The translations under genes and the position numbers were made by a program. A stretch of DNA of 64,000 bases from Gnetum montanum. Lineage: Eukaryota; Streptophyta; Gnetopsida; Gnetales; Gnetaceae. Each line of letters opens with the position of its first letter. The first letter of the stretch is position 1. The stretch spans positions 109,626-173,625 of the forward strand of contig MNCI01004806.1 of NCBI GenBank assembly GCA_015680685.1, in the 5' to 3' direction. Under the pieces are notes generated by a model that saw nothing but the letters and a program-made list of their open reading frames with translations, did not search any database and was not told the origin of the DNA. Positions 45,231 through 57,238 of this stretch are shown here, in pieces.

Positions 45231-46700
45231 TTTCTTCTTAAAATTCAGACCTTGTGGCATTTCCTGAGTAAGAAGGTAAGTGAGGATGCCATTGTACCAT
45301 TTTGTTTCTATGGGCACTTGATCATTTATTACTCTTGTAAAAAGGAGTTCATCTGAAAATTGATTAGAGAGAAAGATCTCCTCCTCTTTACTATCCCATC
45401 TTAACCAAGAGAGGTGGTTAGCAACCACATTCTTAGATCCTTCTGATATACCATTGTGAGATCTAATTCCTATAAGATCACGAGCCACCGAATGATATGG
45501 GGGCTCACTATCGACTTATTCATTAAGCAGGAGATGGCATTGTGGTCTATGTGCACAAATACTTTATAACTAAGCACATAGTGTCTGAAGCTTTCAAGAG
45601 CATACACCATTGCCATTAATTCTTTCTTCATTATGGTGTAATTCACCTATGCACCCACAATGCTTTAGCTCATGCAATGGATATAATATGGATGTTTTTT
45701 TTATCATCCAACTACATAAGCATGGCTTCCAAAGCATAATTAGATGCATCCATCATTATGTGAAATGATCTAGACCAGTTTGGTGCTCGTACAATCAAAG
45801 TTTCTACAAGCTTTTCCTTTAGTAGTTGGAATACATGTTCACACTTCTTGGTCTAGATGAACAAAGCATCTTTTTTTGTAAGCTTGACTAATGGATTTGT
45901 GAGCTTAAATAAATTCTCTATGAATCATTGGTAGTAGCCAGTATGTCCAAGGAATGAATGGACATCTTTAACTATCTCTAGTTGGCATGTGATTCCTTGG
46001 ATGACCCTTATTATTTCTAGGTCTACCTCAATCCCTACTTGAGTAACTCTATGCCCTAGTGCTATGCCATCCTAGATCATTAAATAGCTTTTTTTGCCAA
46101 TGGAGCCTAAGGTTTGTTTTAACAAATCTCTTCAGTACTTACTCAAGGTGATCTAGGGCTTGCTCAAATGTAGTCCCATAGGTAGAGAAGCCATCCATAA
46201 AGACTTCTATCTTGCTACTTATCTGCTATTGGAAAATACTAAGGACTAAGAATGAAAATGTTGTAGGGGAATTACATAGACTAAATGACATCTTACAATA
46301 TGCAAAAGTTCTTAAGGAACTCATGAATGTTGTCATGACTTGATCCTTTAGTGCAATTTGGATTTGGTTATAGCCACTATAACCATCCAAGAAGCTATAA
46401 TAGTAATACTTGGAGATAGTATCCAACACTTGGTTCACAAATGATAATAGAAATTGATCTTTAAATGTTGTCATGTTCAATAGCCTAAAGTTGATGTAGA
46501 CTCGCCACGTTCCACCTTTCTTTGACATAATTACAAGTGGGCTAATCCACTCACTATCCACAATGGGATAGATAAACCCTACCTTGAGGACTTGTTCTAT
46601 TTTCTTCTTGACAATTTATTTCAATTTGAGGTTTAGCCACCTTTGTAGCTACCTTCTTGGTTTTATGGCTAGGTTAATATAGATGCAATGCTAGCATATC
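45225..46700 (-). pseudogene. RT and RNase H of element 3 (broken)
   Basis: The RT frame at 46226-46561 reads SEWISPLVIMSKKGGTWRVY, MTTFKDQFLLSFVNQVLD, YSGYNQIQIALKDQVMT. The catalytic box reads FMDG (46190-46201): the second Asp has become Gly. The RNase H end and linker lie at 45225-45488 (RSHNGISEGSKNVVANHLS). Same order and spacing as elements 1 and 2. Many stops. Confidence 0.83.
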
Positions 46701-47742
46701 CTTGGATCAATTCCTATTAGCTTGGGATATGACCAAGCAAAGGCTATTAGCCATTTGTTAACAACCTACAATAGCTTATCTATTAGCCATTTGCATTAAT
46801 TATTACCAACTTTCCATTGTTTAAAAATGCATACTCCATGCCTACGAATAGATTTTTTAACTCTAGGGGCTCCTATTTAAAATTATTATGGATTTCCAAC
46901 TCTCCCCAATAGGTATCATCATCTTCATCATTAGAGAGTTTGTGATGAACTTTCTTAAGTTCATCCATGCCTTTGATATAAGCACATGTTAGGCTCTTAG
47001 TTGGTTCCATGAACAATGTGCTTCTGTTAGAGTCAGTTATCAACCATTGGGTGCCCTCCTATTTTATGGCTGTTATGTATAGACATCTTTGGATATTTGT
47101 TTCATGTGCACATTGATTGTATGCTTTGAGGAATGTACTCTTAATGGACTAGATTTTCTGCACACAATTGCACTTATTATCATTGTACATGATGCATGGA
47201 ACATGCTTCTTCTCTAGCCTTTCAAATTTATTTTCCTTGGAGATTTTGAAGGAGAGGTCCTTTATGACAATTTGTGCACAAACCATGCTTAACCATGCCC
47301 TTTCCATAATGATGGGGAAGTTACTTTTGTAGTTTTCTACTTTGATCATAATAAAATCAATAAGATAGGACCACCCACTAATTGTGATCACAATGTCCTC
47401 CATTAGTCCCAAAGGAATAGTGATTGACTAATTTTTCAATTCTAAATGAATGTTGCATTTCTTAAGAGGTGGTAGGTTTTAGGCTTGGTACATGTCATGG
47501 GAGATGAGATTTACACCAAAACTAGAATCAAGAAAGACCTTGCATGGCTTATGTCTAGTGATATGTAAGTAAAAGAGTGGACTTCTTGGATCAGATCTTT
47601 TCATGGGAAGATTGCCAACCTTGATCTAATTAAAAATAGCATGAGTTAACATCATAGTTTGGATCCAAGGTGACATTTGGTTTGAAGGGCACTCAAATGT
47701 GTTTGATGTAGAGGATGAAGATGTTGCAGATATAGGGCAACT
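46701..47742 (-). pseudogene. Protease region of element 3 (broken)
   Basis: Active-site block FLDSSFGVNLISHDMYQA at about 47480-47535, with Ser in place of the usual Gly. It is followed by DIVITISGWSYLIDFIMIKV and SNFPIIMERAWLSMV in the 47149-47412 frame, then a linker with EPTKSLTCAY- and HHKLS-like blocks (46920-47010). The solo LTR at 47748 lies just upstream in the sense direction, between this domain and the gag linker. Confidence 0.75.
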
Positions 47743-47747
47743 AGTTG

Positions 47748-48544
47748 TGATGAGTGGCGAGGTACCCCTACACTCAACCATATGAATACGAGCGTCTCAC
47801 ATGCGATCTGGTCAAACTCCAAGGACTAAGTTCTTATGTTCCCTAATGAAACACTTAAGGTTAATCAATCGCTATCTTCCCAAACTTACTTGTATTGTCA
47901 CAGTTGTATGGTTAAGTAAGCTTGAGGTATGTGATTTTTATATCTTTTATCTTTTAATGTCCTATGCTAAGAGGGAAATTTGAAGAGAACTAATTGACTA
48001 ACTTTCATTAACTATTCACTAACTAAGTTCTAATCATCCTAGCACTAGTATCTATTCCCACTTGCCGCACACACCCTGAACCAATGCAACACTGCTAGGA
48101 TTACCAAATGCTACTCGTTACTGGGTTACCAAGCATTGCACACATGCTCGAAGCAGTCGTATTGAGTGCACTTAACTAGGAGAGTCAAGGGTTGAGAGAG
48201 ATTAATTATCTAGAAAATAATTTAAACATTTAATAATAATTAAATCCTATTTAGCTTAGTCCAAATGTTGCAAGGTTTATTAGAAAGTTCGTCTTTATTG
48301 TTGTACACAAATGTGTGCTTAGGTACAATTTGCTTGAATAAAGATCTGTTCACTTTAAGAATCCTACTACGGGTACATGGAAATTATTCTAACTTTGGAA
48401 TGGTAAAATTGGTATAGTTTGGCTAAGGGTCTAGATCTAGATGACTAAAATAGGGAAAGTTGCCTCTTATTTATAGGCATTGCGGTGGGCTGTGATATCG
48501 CATACGCGATATCGCAAGGGTAGACGTGATATCGCGACTCATCA
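47748..48544 (-). mobile_element. Solo LTR with perfect TSD inside element 3
   Basis: A 797-bp GATATC-subfamily LTR on the minus strand: starts TGATGAGTCGCGATATCACG, has three GATATC palindromes (48493-48535), TATAAATA at 48468-48475, the complement of AATAAA at 48294-48299, and ends CCACTCATCA. AGTTG flanks both sides (47743-47747 and 48545-48549). Gag-linker homology to element 2 resumes on the far side. It is an element that inserted and then recombined between its LTRs. Confidence 0.93.
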
Positions 48545-48549
48545 AGTTG

Positions 48550-50920
48550 TATTAGGTTATGAGGGTTTGGGATAACTATTGGATCATAAAAATGGTTGTT
48601 TCCTAGATTGATTGTTTGAACCACTTAGTAAGAAGGTTGGTTGTGAATGTATAGCCCTCGTAGCATTTCGTTGTTATGGCTATGGAGGAATTTCACCCTA
48701 CATGGATGGAACTAGAGGTAATTGGGTTGATGGTGGAGGGGTGTGTATGGACACATGTAGAGGATGGTATGGATATGGGTGCTCCCCTCAAATAGATGGT
48801 GAATGAGTTTAATGGTACTCTAGAGGATAATAATGATGTTGAAATGAGGCATGGCTTGTAGAACTTCTTGGAGAAATGGGTTGCGAAACATAGTACCGAT
48901 ATGGATTTAGTTGGCGATAAGGGTACTATTGTCTTAACGATGGCATTCCCCATGATTTTGGTTCATGCCACTATTGATATTGTTCATATGGTTGTGGTAG
49001 AGCTCCACTTGGGTATTAAGCTTATTGTTGTTGGTGGAACTACCTTGGACTACCTTGAGGATAAGGCAATCATATGTGTGCTTCCCTTCATGCTAGTCAA
49101 GGATTCAACACATACATCCCAAAATCTTGTAAGTATGATACCACAGGGCAAAATCTCTAATGATGTTCATACTAACATATGTCACAACCAATGTCATCAT
49201 CAAAGTCTATCTCTACAACTTCATCTACTGTAGCATCTTTGCGCTTACCTCTTTGGTAGGCATGTTCAGCTTCTTTCTGCCTCCTGCGGATATTATCACT
49301 ATTTTTCTCTTTAGATTCTTTTGCAATCTTCATAGCAATTTGGAATTTTTCATCCAAAGAGTTCCATAATTTATCAACCTTCGTTGACATGTCAGAAAAT
49401 TTCTTTTTGGATGGACAAGGTTTTCTTATTCACCACTTCAACGAGTGATGACTCCTCCTCATCACAAAATCGAACCTCTCTTTTTCTAATGGAAGGATCG
49501 CTATTATACTCTTCTACACTTTGCCCTTTTATGAAACTTAGCTTCTTCTTTTGTAACATATTCTATTAGCCTTTGTATATGATAAGCTCTTAGTTTGAAT
49601 AATTTCCCTTGGGCATAAACCTCATTTTTCTAGTTTTTGCTCTAAGCCTATCTATGATGTGGCAGAATTATTTCCTTTGAGAATAACCATGGCCAAGGCA
49701 TCGATGTAAGAGAGAGTAGTATCTACCCATGGAAACATCTGAGGATTCATGTGTTCACTATTTCCAACCTTGGATTTGCCTTTTTAGGTTGGACACTTTG
49801 GAGTACACTTGTTATTTATCATTGAATAGTTCAAGCATTGTACTCCATTTGCGAATGAATTCTAGCTCTTAAGACTAGTACCAGCTTTCAGCCTCTTTGA
49901 TGAGTGTCCTAAAGAATAGCTTGAGTTTCTTCCAATCATTTTCAATGTTTTGTAAAGCATAGGCATTGTGGAAAGCTTGTAGATGTGTTTGCAGATCAGA
50001 GTTATGTCCCTCCTCAAATCTTGGAATATTATTCATCTCTAAGCTCTTAATTCGAATGTCTTTCAGATGCCTGGTTGGGATCTTTACTGCTTTGGAAATG
50101 TTAATCATGCTTCGACTTACTAGAAAATGTTCATCATCATTATGATTTCATTGTCATCAATGATGTCCTTTGTTACCCCTGTGTTCTTGGTGGGCTCTAT
50201 GATCATTTTTGTCCCACTAAGCACCTTCATCATGATTATTTCTACAATGGTTTCTATTAGAACCAGTAGATGAAGAGGAATGTTTGGAATCAGATGAAGA
50301 GCATGAAGAAAAAGGTCGATCACTGCCACCATTTCTTCACTCATTATGACCACCATCCCTAGATCCCTTGCCATAATGATGTTTTCTTGAGTTCCTACCT
50401 TGATTATCACTTTTTCCAGAACTTGGTTTATTAATATTAGATCTCACGTTCAAGGCCACATCCTCATCACCAATAATAGGGGTGAAGAATCTTCATGTTG
50501 AGAACCCCTGGAGGGAGGATCCTCATTGTTGGTTTGATTTAATAGGAACAAGGGATTAGTGAAGTGTTTCTCCTTCGCAAACTCATGGTTCTTCACTTGG
50601 TGTCAATTTCACTTATGTTATGTTTTAGTGGGATGATAGTCTTGAGTGTCATAACCATTTAGAATGTATTCCTCTTGAAGATTTGAGATGCCTAAATTCT
50701 TAAGGATTTCAAACAACATCTCAGGCATAGATTGATCAAGGGGCATTACAAAGTTTCCATCCATGTCATACCATTGCAACTACTCATCCTAGTGTAGGAT
50801 GAAGATGAAGTTCAGTACATACTCATTAGGATGAGTATATATCACTTTGCACTCCTGTGGGATCAACGGTTTAACATCTTCACACTTGTGAGAAAAATAA
50901 TTATTTTAATAAAAAAAATA
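48550..50920 (-). pseudogene. gag: gag of element 3 (broken)
   Basis: Minus strand, same order as elements 1 and 2: an N-terminal YTHPNEYVLNFIFILH block (about 50800), a Ser/Arg/His-rich region (50140-50440), a capsid-like frame at 49875-50108 (MNNIPRFEEGHNSD, FHNAYALQNIENDWKKLKLF, KEAESWY), and a Cys/His motif CDIC(x3)EH(x4)C near 49155-49195, partly decayed, then the Pro/Tyr/Gly-rich linker (48560-49000). A second frame is open at 50120-50410 in the same relative register as in elements 1 and 2. Confidence 0.8.
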
Positions 50921-51002
50921 ATTAATGTGCTTTTGTAATTATATATTGTGTGAGAGTAATGTTGACCATGAGTTCATCCAATGATATTAATAATGTTCAC
51001 TA

Positions 51003-51887
51003 TGCATTCACACATGATCTGGTCAAATTCCATGGACTCTCTAGTTTTCTGTGCACTAGTCTTATAGGTAGTGAACCTTTCCTTAAGGTCATTCATTGTC
51101 TACCCAATTACACTTGTGATGCACATGGTATGGTTAAGTGTAATTGAGGTATATGACTTTTATCATTTTATGTTTTATGTTCTTTAGTGCTTAAAGAGAG
51201 AGATGAAGTAATTTAATAACTAATTTAATTTAACTAACTAATTGATCTCTAGCTAGTCTTAACATAAGCATTTGATCCCACTTTTCGTACACATCTTGAA
51301 CCCACATATTCATTACTAAATTACCAAATGCTACGCTACTAGGTGCACTAAGCAATAATGCTATTGGGATTACCAAGTGAATACGTGCTAGACTTGAAGT
51401 AGTCATACTTATGTATTTAATCTATCTAGCTTATCTTAGTTAATTAGCTTAATTACTGGAAAACATTAAATAAATAACTAAAAGCATTACATGCATGAGT
51501 AAATATCTAAACTATCTAGAATGCTGCAAGGTTTATGAAAAAGCTCATATTCATTGTCGTACACACTATCATGCTTAAGTACAACAATGCTCGAATAAAG
51601 ATGCATATACTCAATGACTTCTACTATAGGCACTCGGAAAAATATTATAACTTTCAAATGTAAAAATTGCAAGAGCTCTGCTACTACTATGAATTTGATG
51701 CCTATAAACATGGTTGGGAGCTTGTATTTATAGTTTTTTCTCTAAGGATGTGTCGATAGGGCCCCATCAATGTAGCAAATGCTACGTCGGCATGGCCCAA
51801 TTGACAGGGCAATACCACATAAACAAGGCCCCATCAACAAGGTTGCATTAATGGGGGCCCATTGACATGACACTTTGATGCTCATCA
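51003..51887 (-). mobile_element. 5' LTR of element 3, 3' end and PBS deleted
   Basis: Pairs with 37913-38859 from its outer end, including the GGCC palindromes (51745-51870) and TATAAATA (51725-51732). The last about 60 bp of the LTR and the whole PBS are missing: internal leader homologous to 23880-23910 of element 2 joins the LTR directly near 51002. Replication-competent copies could not lack this part, so the deletion came after insertion. Confidence 0.82.
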
Positions 51888-52175
51888 TCCATTATATAAA
51901 ATGACTTTTATTCTATCAAATGAACTAATCATAACCAATACTTAAGTACTTTACTTAAACCTATAATAACCTATTTACTTAAATTTTACCGGTCCCTCCC
52001 CCAACCCATATTAAAAAATTAACTTCTATACACTTAAATTTGCATAGTTGAGCAAAGTTGAACCTATTACATACTTTTTCTCAAATTTTACAATCTAGAT
52101 CAATAATTTTATTTCTAATAACTATCCCACACATCAATTTTTCAAATGTGGGAAATAAAAAATTTAAATAGAAAT

Positions 52176-53520
52176 GCATATACCACTATAAAATGCAAAA
52201 AAAGTATAGAACAAAGAGAAAAATAATTTTTGAAATAATCAAGTGGGAAGAAACCAAACCATCTATAAGAAATCACTATATCCAACAACCAATTGTAAAG
52301 AAGGGGTAAACAAGTAGATAAGAAGAATGAAAAAAAATAAAGATAAATAAAAAATCAAAGAGGATTCATGATAAGGGTAGTGATGGTGTTAAACTAAATT
52401 ATATATAATGTGGCTAAGAGTGTATGACTTGGAAAAGTCAACCAAGGTTTCACTTTTCATTGAAGTAGAAAATGCCTTGAGGATGATTCATAAGACATTC
52501 ACTTATCTCTAAAGAAATTTTCATGTTAAGGATATTTAATAATATCATATTAAGACCATTGCAAAAAATACCATTTCCTACTCCTTATCCTCCATTTTAA
52601 ACTTTTTCTTTCAACCAAAAATTTTTGAATGATGAACTATAAGTGATTCTCCATCTAGATAGAGGATTGAAATAAGTGCTATATTAATACTTTGGAATAA
52701 AATATAGAATGCTTCTCTCCATTATTTATGAGTCACATATTTTTTCAAAATAGGATATAGATATAGAAGTGATTTCCCTCTTGTAATTTGGCAGCATCAC
52801 ACCATTGAGATTCTTTATAGAAACTAGAGTACATATAGAATGTACTAGTGCATATACCATCATAAAATGCAAAAAAAGTATATAAAAAAGACAAAAAAAC
52901 TATAGAAATAATCAAGTGGGGAGAAACCAAACCATCTATAATAAATTGTTATATCCAACAATTAAATATAAAGAAGGGGAAAATGAGCAAATAAGAAGAA
53001 TAAAAAAATCAAAGATAAATAGCAAAGAAGAGAGGGTTCATGGTGAGGGTAGTGATAGTGTTAAACTAAATTATATATGATGTGGTTGAGAGCATATGGC
53101 TTGGAATATTCAACCAAGGTTTCACTTTTCAATGAAGTAGAAAATTCCTTGAGGATGATTCATAAGACATTCACTTATCTTTGAAGAAAATTTCACCTTA
53201 AGGATGTTTAGCATACTGATACTACTACAAAAAATACCATTTCCTACTCCTTATCCTTCATTTTAAACTAATTCTTTCAACTAAAACCTTTTGAATGATG
53301 AACCACAAGTAATCCTCCATCCATATAGAGGATTCAAATAAGTGCTACATGAATACTTTGAAATTAAATATAGAATGTTTCTCTTTATTCTTTGTGAGCC
53401 ACATACTTTTCCAAAATTTGATCTAGATAAAGAAGTTATTTGGTTCTTCCCCTTGTAATTTGGCAATGTCACATCATCAAGATACTTCAAAGAGACCAAA
53501 GTATATATAGGATGCATTCG
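52176..53520 (+). repeat. Direct tandem duplication, 674-bp units
   Basis: Unit 1 (52176-52849) and unit 2 (52850-53520) both start GCATATACCA(C/T)(T/C)ATAAAATGC and run in parallel to ATATAG(A/G)ATG(T/C)A. Differences are scattered, roughly one base in eight to ten by eye. Each unit contains one family R core (GAAAATACCATTTCCTACTCC-like). There is no coding potential. Bases 51893-52175 before it are AT-rich and unassigned. Confidence 0.88.
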
Positions 53521-56060
53521 TTTTAAAATTTCTTTCAAACTATTAGCGTGGTTATTGTAGTGGAGAAGTCTTTTTTGGTTAGCATTGAAAAAATTTTGGT
53601 TGAGAGCATGAGTCTGAAATAGAGAATAGGGAGGAGGAGATGGTATTTTTTGTAGTGGTCTCAATATAGTCTTGTCAAGCATCCTTAAGGTAACATCTGC
53701 TTCAAAGGTAAGTAAATGTCTTATGAATGTATAGTAAAAGCTTTATCTTCATTCATCTTAGAGAAGGTGGGATTGCTCTCCACTCACATATCAGTGATAG
53801 ATTGGCCAGTTGTTCTATCTTCTCATATCTATTAAAGAGGATTTGAATTCTTGCATGACTAATCTTCATTACTTCTAGTTTCCCCTCTCTAGGCTTTGCT
53901 AGATGAAATTTATCTATCGATATTTCTCCCACCATTCAATTGTTCTTGCAATGGTTCCCACAATATCCTTCCTTATCTAATATAAACTAATAAAATTCAA
54001 ATTAAAACATTTTTTTAAAAAAACAACATAACAACTTAACATATGATCTAATATCTATACAAAGTACTCAATGCCCCCCTCCCTCCATCCCCCACCTCAC
54101 ACACACACATAACTTAAACAACACCATTTTCTTCTTCAAATATTCTTCCACATCCTTTAATATATCACTAGCATGCATTAAAATAAAAATATATATCAAA
54201 ATCATCATAAATTAAAATAAAAAAACAAATAAAAATAGAAAATTTCTAGTGAAATATTAAAACCCTCTTATCCATAATCTCAACATAAGAAATTAAAAAC
54301 CCCTTTGCATCACATCTTGGTCTCTTGAAACTCTCTTACAGACAAATGCAATGTGAGAAATTGAAAAGCTCTATGCATCATAAGTTGTTGTTTGTAATTT
54401 CATATAGTTTATATTTGATTGATGATTGTTTTGCATTTTGCAAGTCATCTTACCAAACATTGAAATGCAAGAAATTTAAAAGCTCTTAGCATCATAGCCT
54501 ACTATCTGCAATTTCATGTGAACAAATAGGGTTTTTGTAAAAGTAAGAGCAACAATGGTAATTTTTCATATAATGAGCAAGGCTTGTGATGAACTTATTG
54601 TTGAGATGCCAAAAGCACCTTTTACTAGAATGGCTGATTTCTAAAGACCACTCGAGGATCAACTATACTAGATGTGAAAAATGATAGGGTTTCTCTATAG
54701 TCTTAGGTGGTTAGCATTAAAAAAATTTCAATCAAGAGCATGATATTAAAATGGAGACTGCAGAGGAGGAGATGGTATTTTTTGCATTAGTCGTAGTATG
54801 CTCTTATTAATTCTCCTCAATGTGGTATTTGCTTTAGAGATAAGTGAATCTCTTATGAATCATCCTCAAGGCATTTTCACATTTAAACTTAAGTCAAACT
54901 AGTATTGAATTTTCAAGGCCATACACTTTTATCCATCTTATATATAAATTATATATAATCTAGTTTATCTGTAGTGTTTCTTTTCACCTATCACATGATT
55001 CAAAAGTGAATATTTCTTCATTTATGACTCAATAGTAGAGATGTTTTATTTGGAGAGTTTCTTTTTGGTTGCAACACCATTCAAAAGTTTGAATTGAAGT
55101 GCTAGGGCTGGGGGGTGGTGGAGGGGGCAAGGGGGATTATTGGAACTTTGAAATAATTGCAATATAGATGTACCTTATGCCTTAAGAAAAATTAATACAA
55201 GCATACTGAGACCACTATAGAAAATATCATCTTCTCCTCCTCAATCTCAAACTCATGCTATCAATTGAAAATTATTTCATGGTAAGTCTACTCTTAGAAA
55301 GTGTTGCTTTTTACTTGTGATAGGATTCAAAAGTAAAGAATTTTTTTTTCATGATTGAATAGCAAAGATGTTTCATGTGAAGTGTTTCTTTTTAGCTATG
55401 ACACTATTTAAAAGTGGAAAGTTTGCATGTCTTGATGTTTCATTTAGAGAGTTTTTTTTTCATCTATGACATCATCCAAAAGTGGGGGGAGGGGGATTGT
55501 TGAAAATCCAAAATAATTGTAATAGAAGTATATCCAATGCCTTGAGGATGATGAACAAGAGCATATTGAGACCACTATAGAAAATACCATTTTCTTTTCC
55601 CCATCCTATATTTCAAACTTGTGTTGTTAGCCAAAAATTTTTTCATGATAAGTCTACTCTAAGAACTTGTAATTTAGTAATCAAAATTTTTTTGGTTAAT
55701 AACATGAGTTTGAAATGAAAGATAGAAAGGAAAACATGGTGTCACTATGAATTTATTAATCATCCTTAAGGTGACATCTGCTTCAGAGGTAAGTGAATCT
55801 CATGTAAATTATCCACATGGCATTTTTTGGTTCAAAATTAAGTCAAATTGGTATCAAATTTTTAAGATCATATGGTCTTGGCCACCTTATGTATAAATTA
55901 TATATACTCTAGTTCAACACTTTTGCTGCTCTCACTAGGAAGCCTCTCTTCTTTGCTTTTTTTTTTCAAACCCAATTTCACTTTGTCATTTCCATCCTTC
56001 TTGTCTACTTATCTCTATAGTTGGTTTCCCACTTTTTCTAGATTATTTTGTTAGAAGTTG
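53521..56060. repeat. Inverted-repeat cluster of family R
   Basis: Copies of a core of about 120-150 bp with CATTCATAAGACATT..., CCTTAAGGATG, GAGACCACTA(C/T)A(A/G)AAAATA(C/T)CAT and TTTCAAACTCAT-like pieces occur in both orientations: plus near 53150-53300, 55150-55300 and 55505-55670; minus near 53560-53735, 54715-54880 and 55690-55815. Opposed neighbours (53150-53300 with 53560-53735, and 55505-55670 with 55690-55815) could fold back. The core contains CACTACAAAAAA, but homology extends on both sides of it. Minus copies continue into TATATAAATTATATATA (54945-54960, 55890-55910). Confidence 0.6.
54190..54530 (-). repeat. Interspersed repeat family K, copy 3
   Basis: Same order as 36760-37035: an AATTAAAATAAAAA tract, CCCTCTTATCCATAA-like, then three AGAAATT..AAAAGCTCT..GCATCATA sub-motifs near 54291, 54357 and 54468. 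It faces the plus-strand copy at 56240-56850, forming a distant inverted pair. Confidence 0.7.
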
Positions 56061-56239
56061 TTGGATACAGTTGTTTCTTGTAGATAGTTTGGCTCTTTTT
56101 TGCTTGCTTCATTTTGAAGTTATTTAAATGTGTTGTTTTTCTGAGATTTAAAAATTTGGTTTAAGGGTTAGTGGATGGGAAGTTAGTAATTGGTGTAAAA
56201 CGTAGAATTTGAGTTATAGGATGTTATTACTTATAAAAT

Positions 56240-56850
56240 TATTGACATAACTAAAATAAATTTCTCACATAAAATTGCAAATGGTAGGCTATGATGCAAA
56301 CAACTTTTAAATTTCTTACATTCAACTTATGGATAAGAGGGATGGCTTATTAGTTAGATGTGGGAAAAGTGGGAAACTAGAAATTACATGAAAACATAAT
56401 GAACTCTTGAAATAAAAACATTCAATTTGATATAGTCATGAATTCTATTTATGCAATTCAAAAAATTAGAACTTGTATCAAAATGTAATCACCTCTTAAA
56501 ATGGAAAAAACCAATTCACTTACATGAAATTGTAGATAGTAGGCTATGATGTGGAGAGCTTTTAAATTTCTTACATTTCTATTACCAATAAGATGACTTG
56601 TGAAATGAAAAATAATTATCAAATGTGAATAACATGAAATTATAGATATTAGGTTGTCATGCATAGAGCTTTTGAATTTCTTGCATTACATTTGTTGGTA
56701 AGAAGGTTTTAAGAGAGCATAGTGTGATGCAAAGAAAGAGGTTTTCAATTTCTTATGTTGCATTTATGGGTAAGAGGGTTTCATAATTACATTAGAATTT
56801 TTTTTAATTTTTATTTTAATTCATGTTAGTTTTGATTTATTTATTTATTT
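56240..56850 (+). repeat. Interspersed repeat family K, extended copy 4
   Basis: At least four GCTTTTAAATTTCTTAC/GC-like sub-motifs, with GTAGGCTATGATG pieces, in a row (near 56285, 56530, 56645 and 56730), ending in GGGTAAGAGGGTTTCATAA and a T-rich tail with ATTTATTTATTTATTT. It is longer than the other copies, perhaps by internal duplication. Bases 56851-57233 beyond are unassigned. Confidence 0.65.
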
Positions 56851-57238
56851 ATTTGTAGAAGGCTTAGTGGAGTCTTTCCATCATCATGTAGAGTTTTTGT
56901 TACAAAATTAAATTATTTATTAGAGAATAAAAAAGAATAGAAAAAGTTTTTAGCACAAACTTATCCTAAAAGTCAAGGAGAAATATATGAATATAGTAGA
57001 TAACAAATAGACTTTTAAAAGATGACGTAAGAAGCTTGAACAAATTTTTCTTACAAGAAATAGGTAATTTATGCATTCATGACAATAGGATACTTAGAAA
57101 ACATGGTTTGATAGGCTACATAGAATATTAAGAATGCAAATAATAGTCATAGACAAAGGTTAGTTAAGGCATATGAATGCTTGATTAGAACTAAGAGAAG
57201 GAAAATTTATTAAGAAGTAATAGGAATATTTTGCTTAT

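Larger units (their letters stand above)
37913..51887 (-). mobile_element. Gypsy element 3 (Athila-like) with aORF
   Basis: A minus-strand Ty3/gypsy element of 13,975 bp including a 797-bp solo LTR. Order: 5' LTR 51003-51887 (its end and the PBS deleted), gag, protease, RT, RNase H, integrase, small ORF, leader, internal U3-like promoter, aORF, PPT, 3' LTR 37913-38859. Flanks CCCAT (37908-37912) and TCCAT (51888-51892) are a 5-bp target duplication with one change. Its LTRs carry GGCC-type palindromes instead of the GATATC arrays of elements 1, 2 and 4. It is dead in all coding regions. Confidence 0.88.

Noticed and set aside
48612-49369. Plus-strand frames of 64-121 codons
   Set aside because: Antisense shadows of the element 3 gag linker.
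53140-53290. CACTA transposon terminus (CACTACAAAAAA)
   Set aside because: Homology among copies continues on both sides of the motif, so it is not an element end here.
55108-55136. G-quadruplex-like G runs
   Set aside because: Only three long G runs with uneven loops, and similar runs nearby are part of the repeat family. No functional case.
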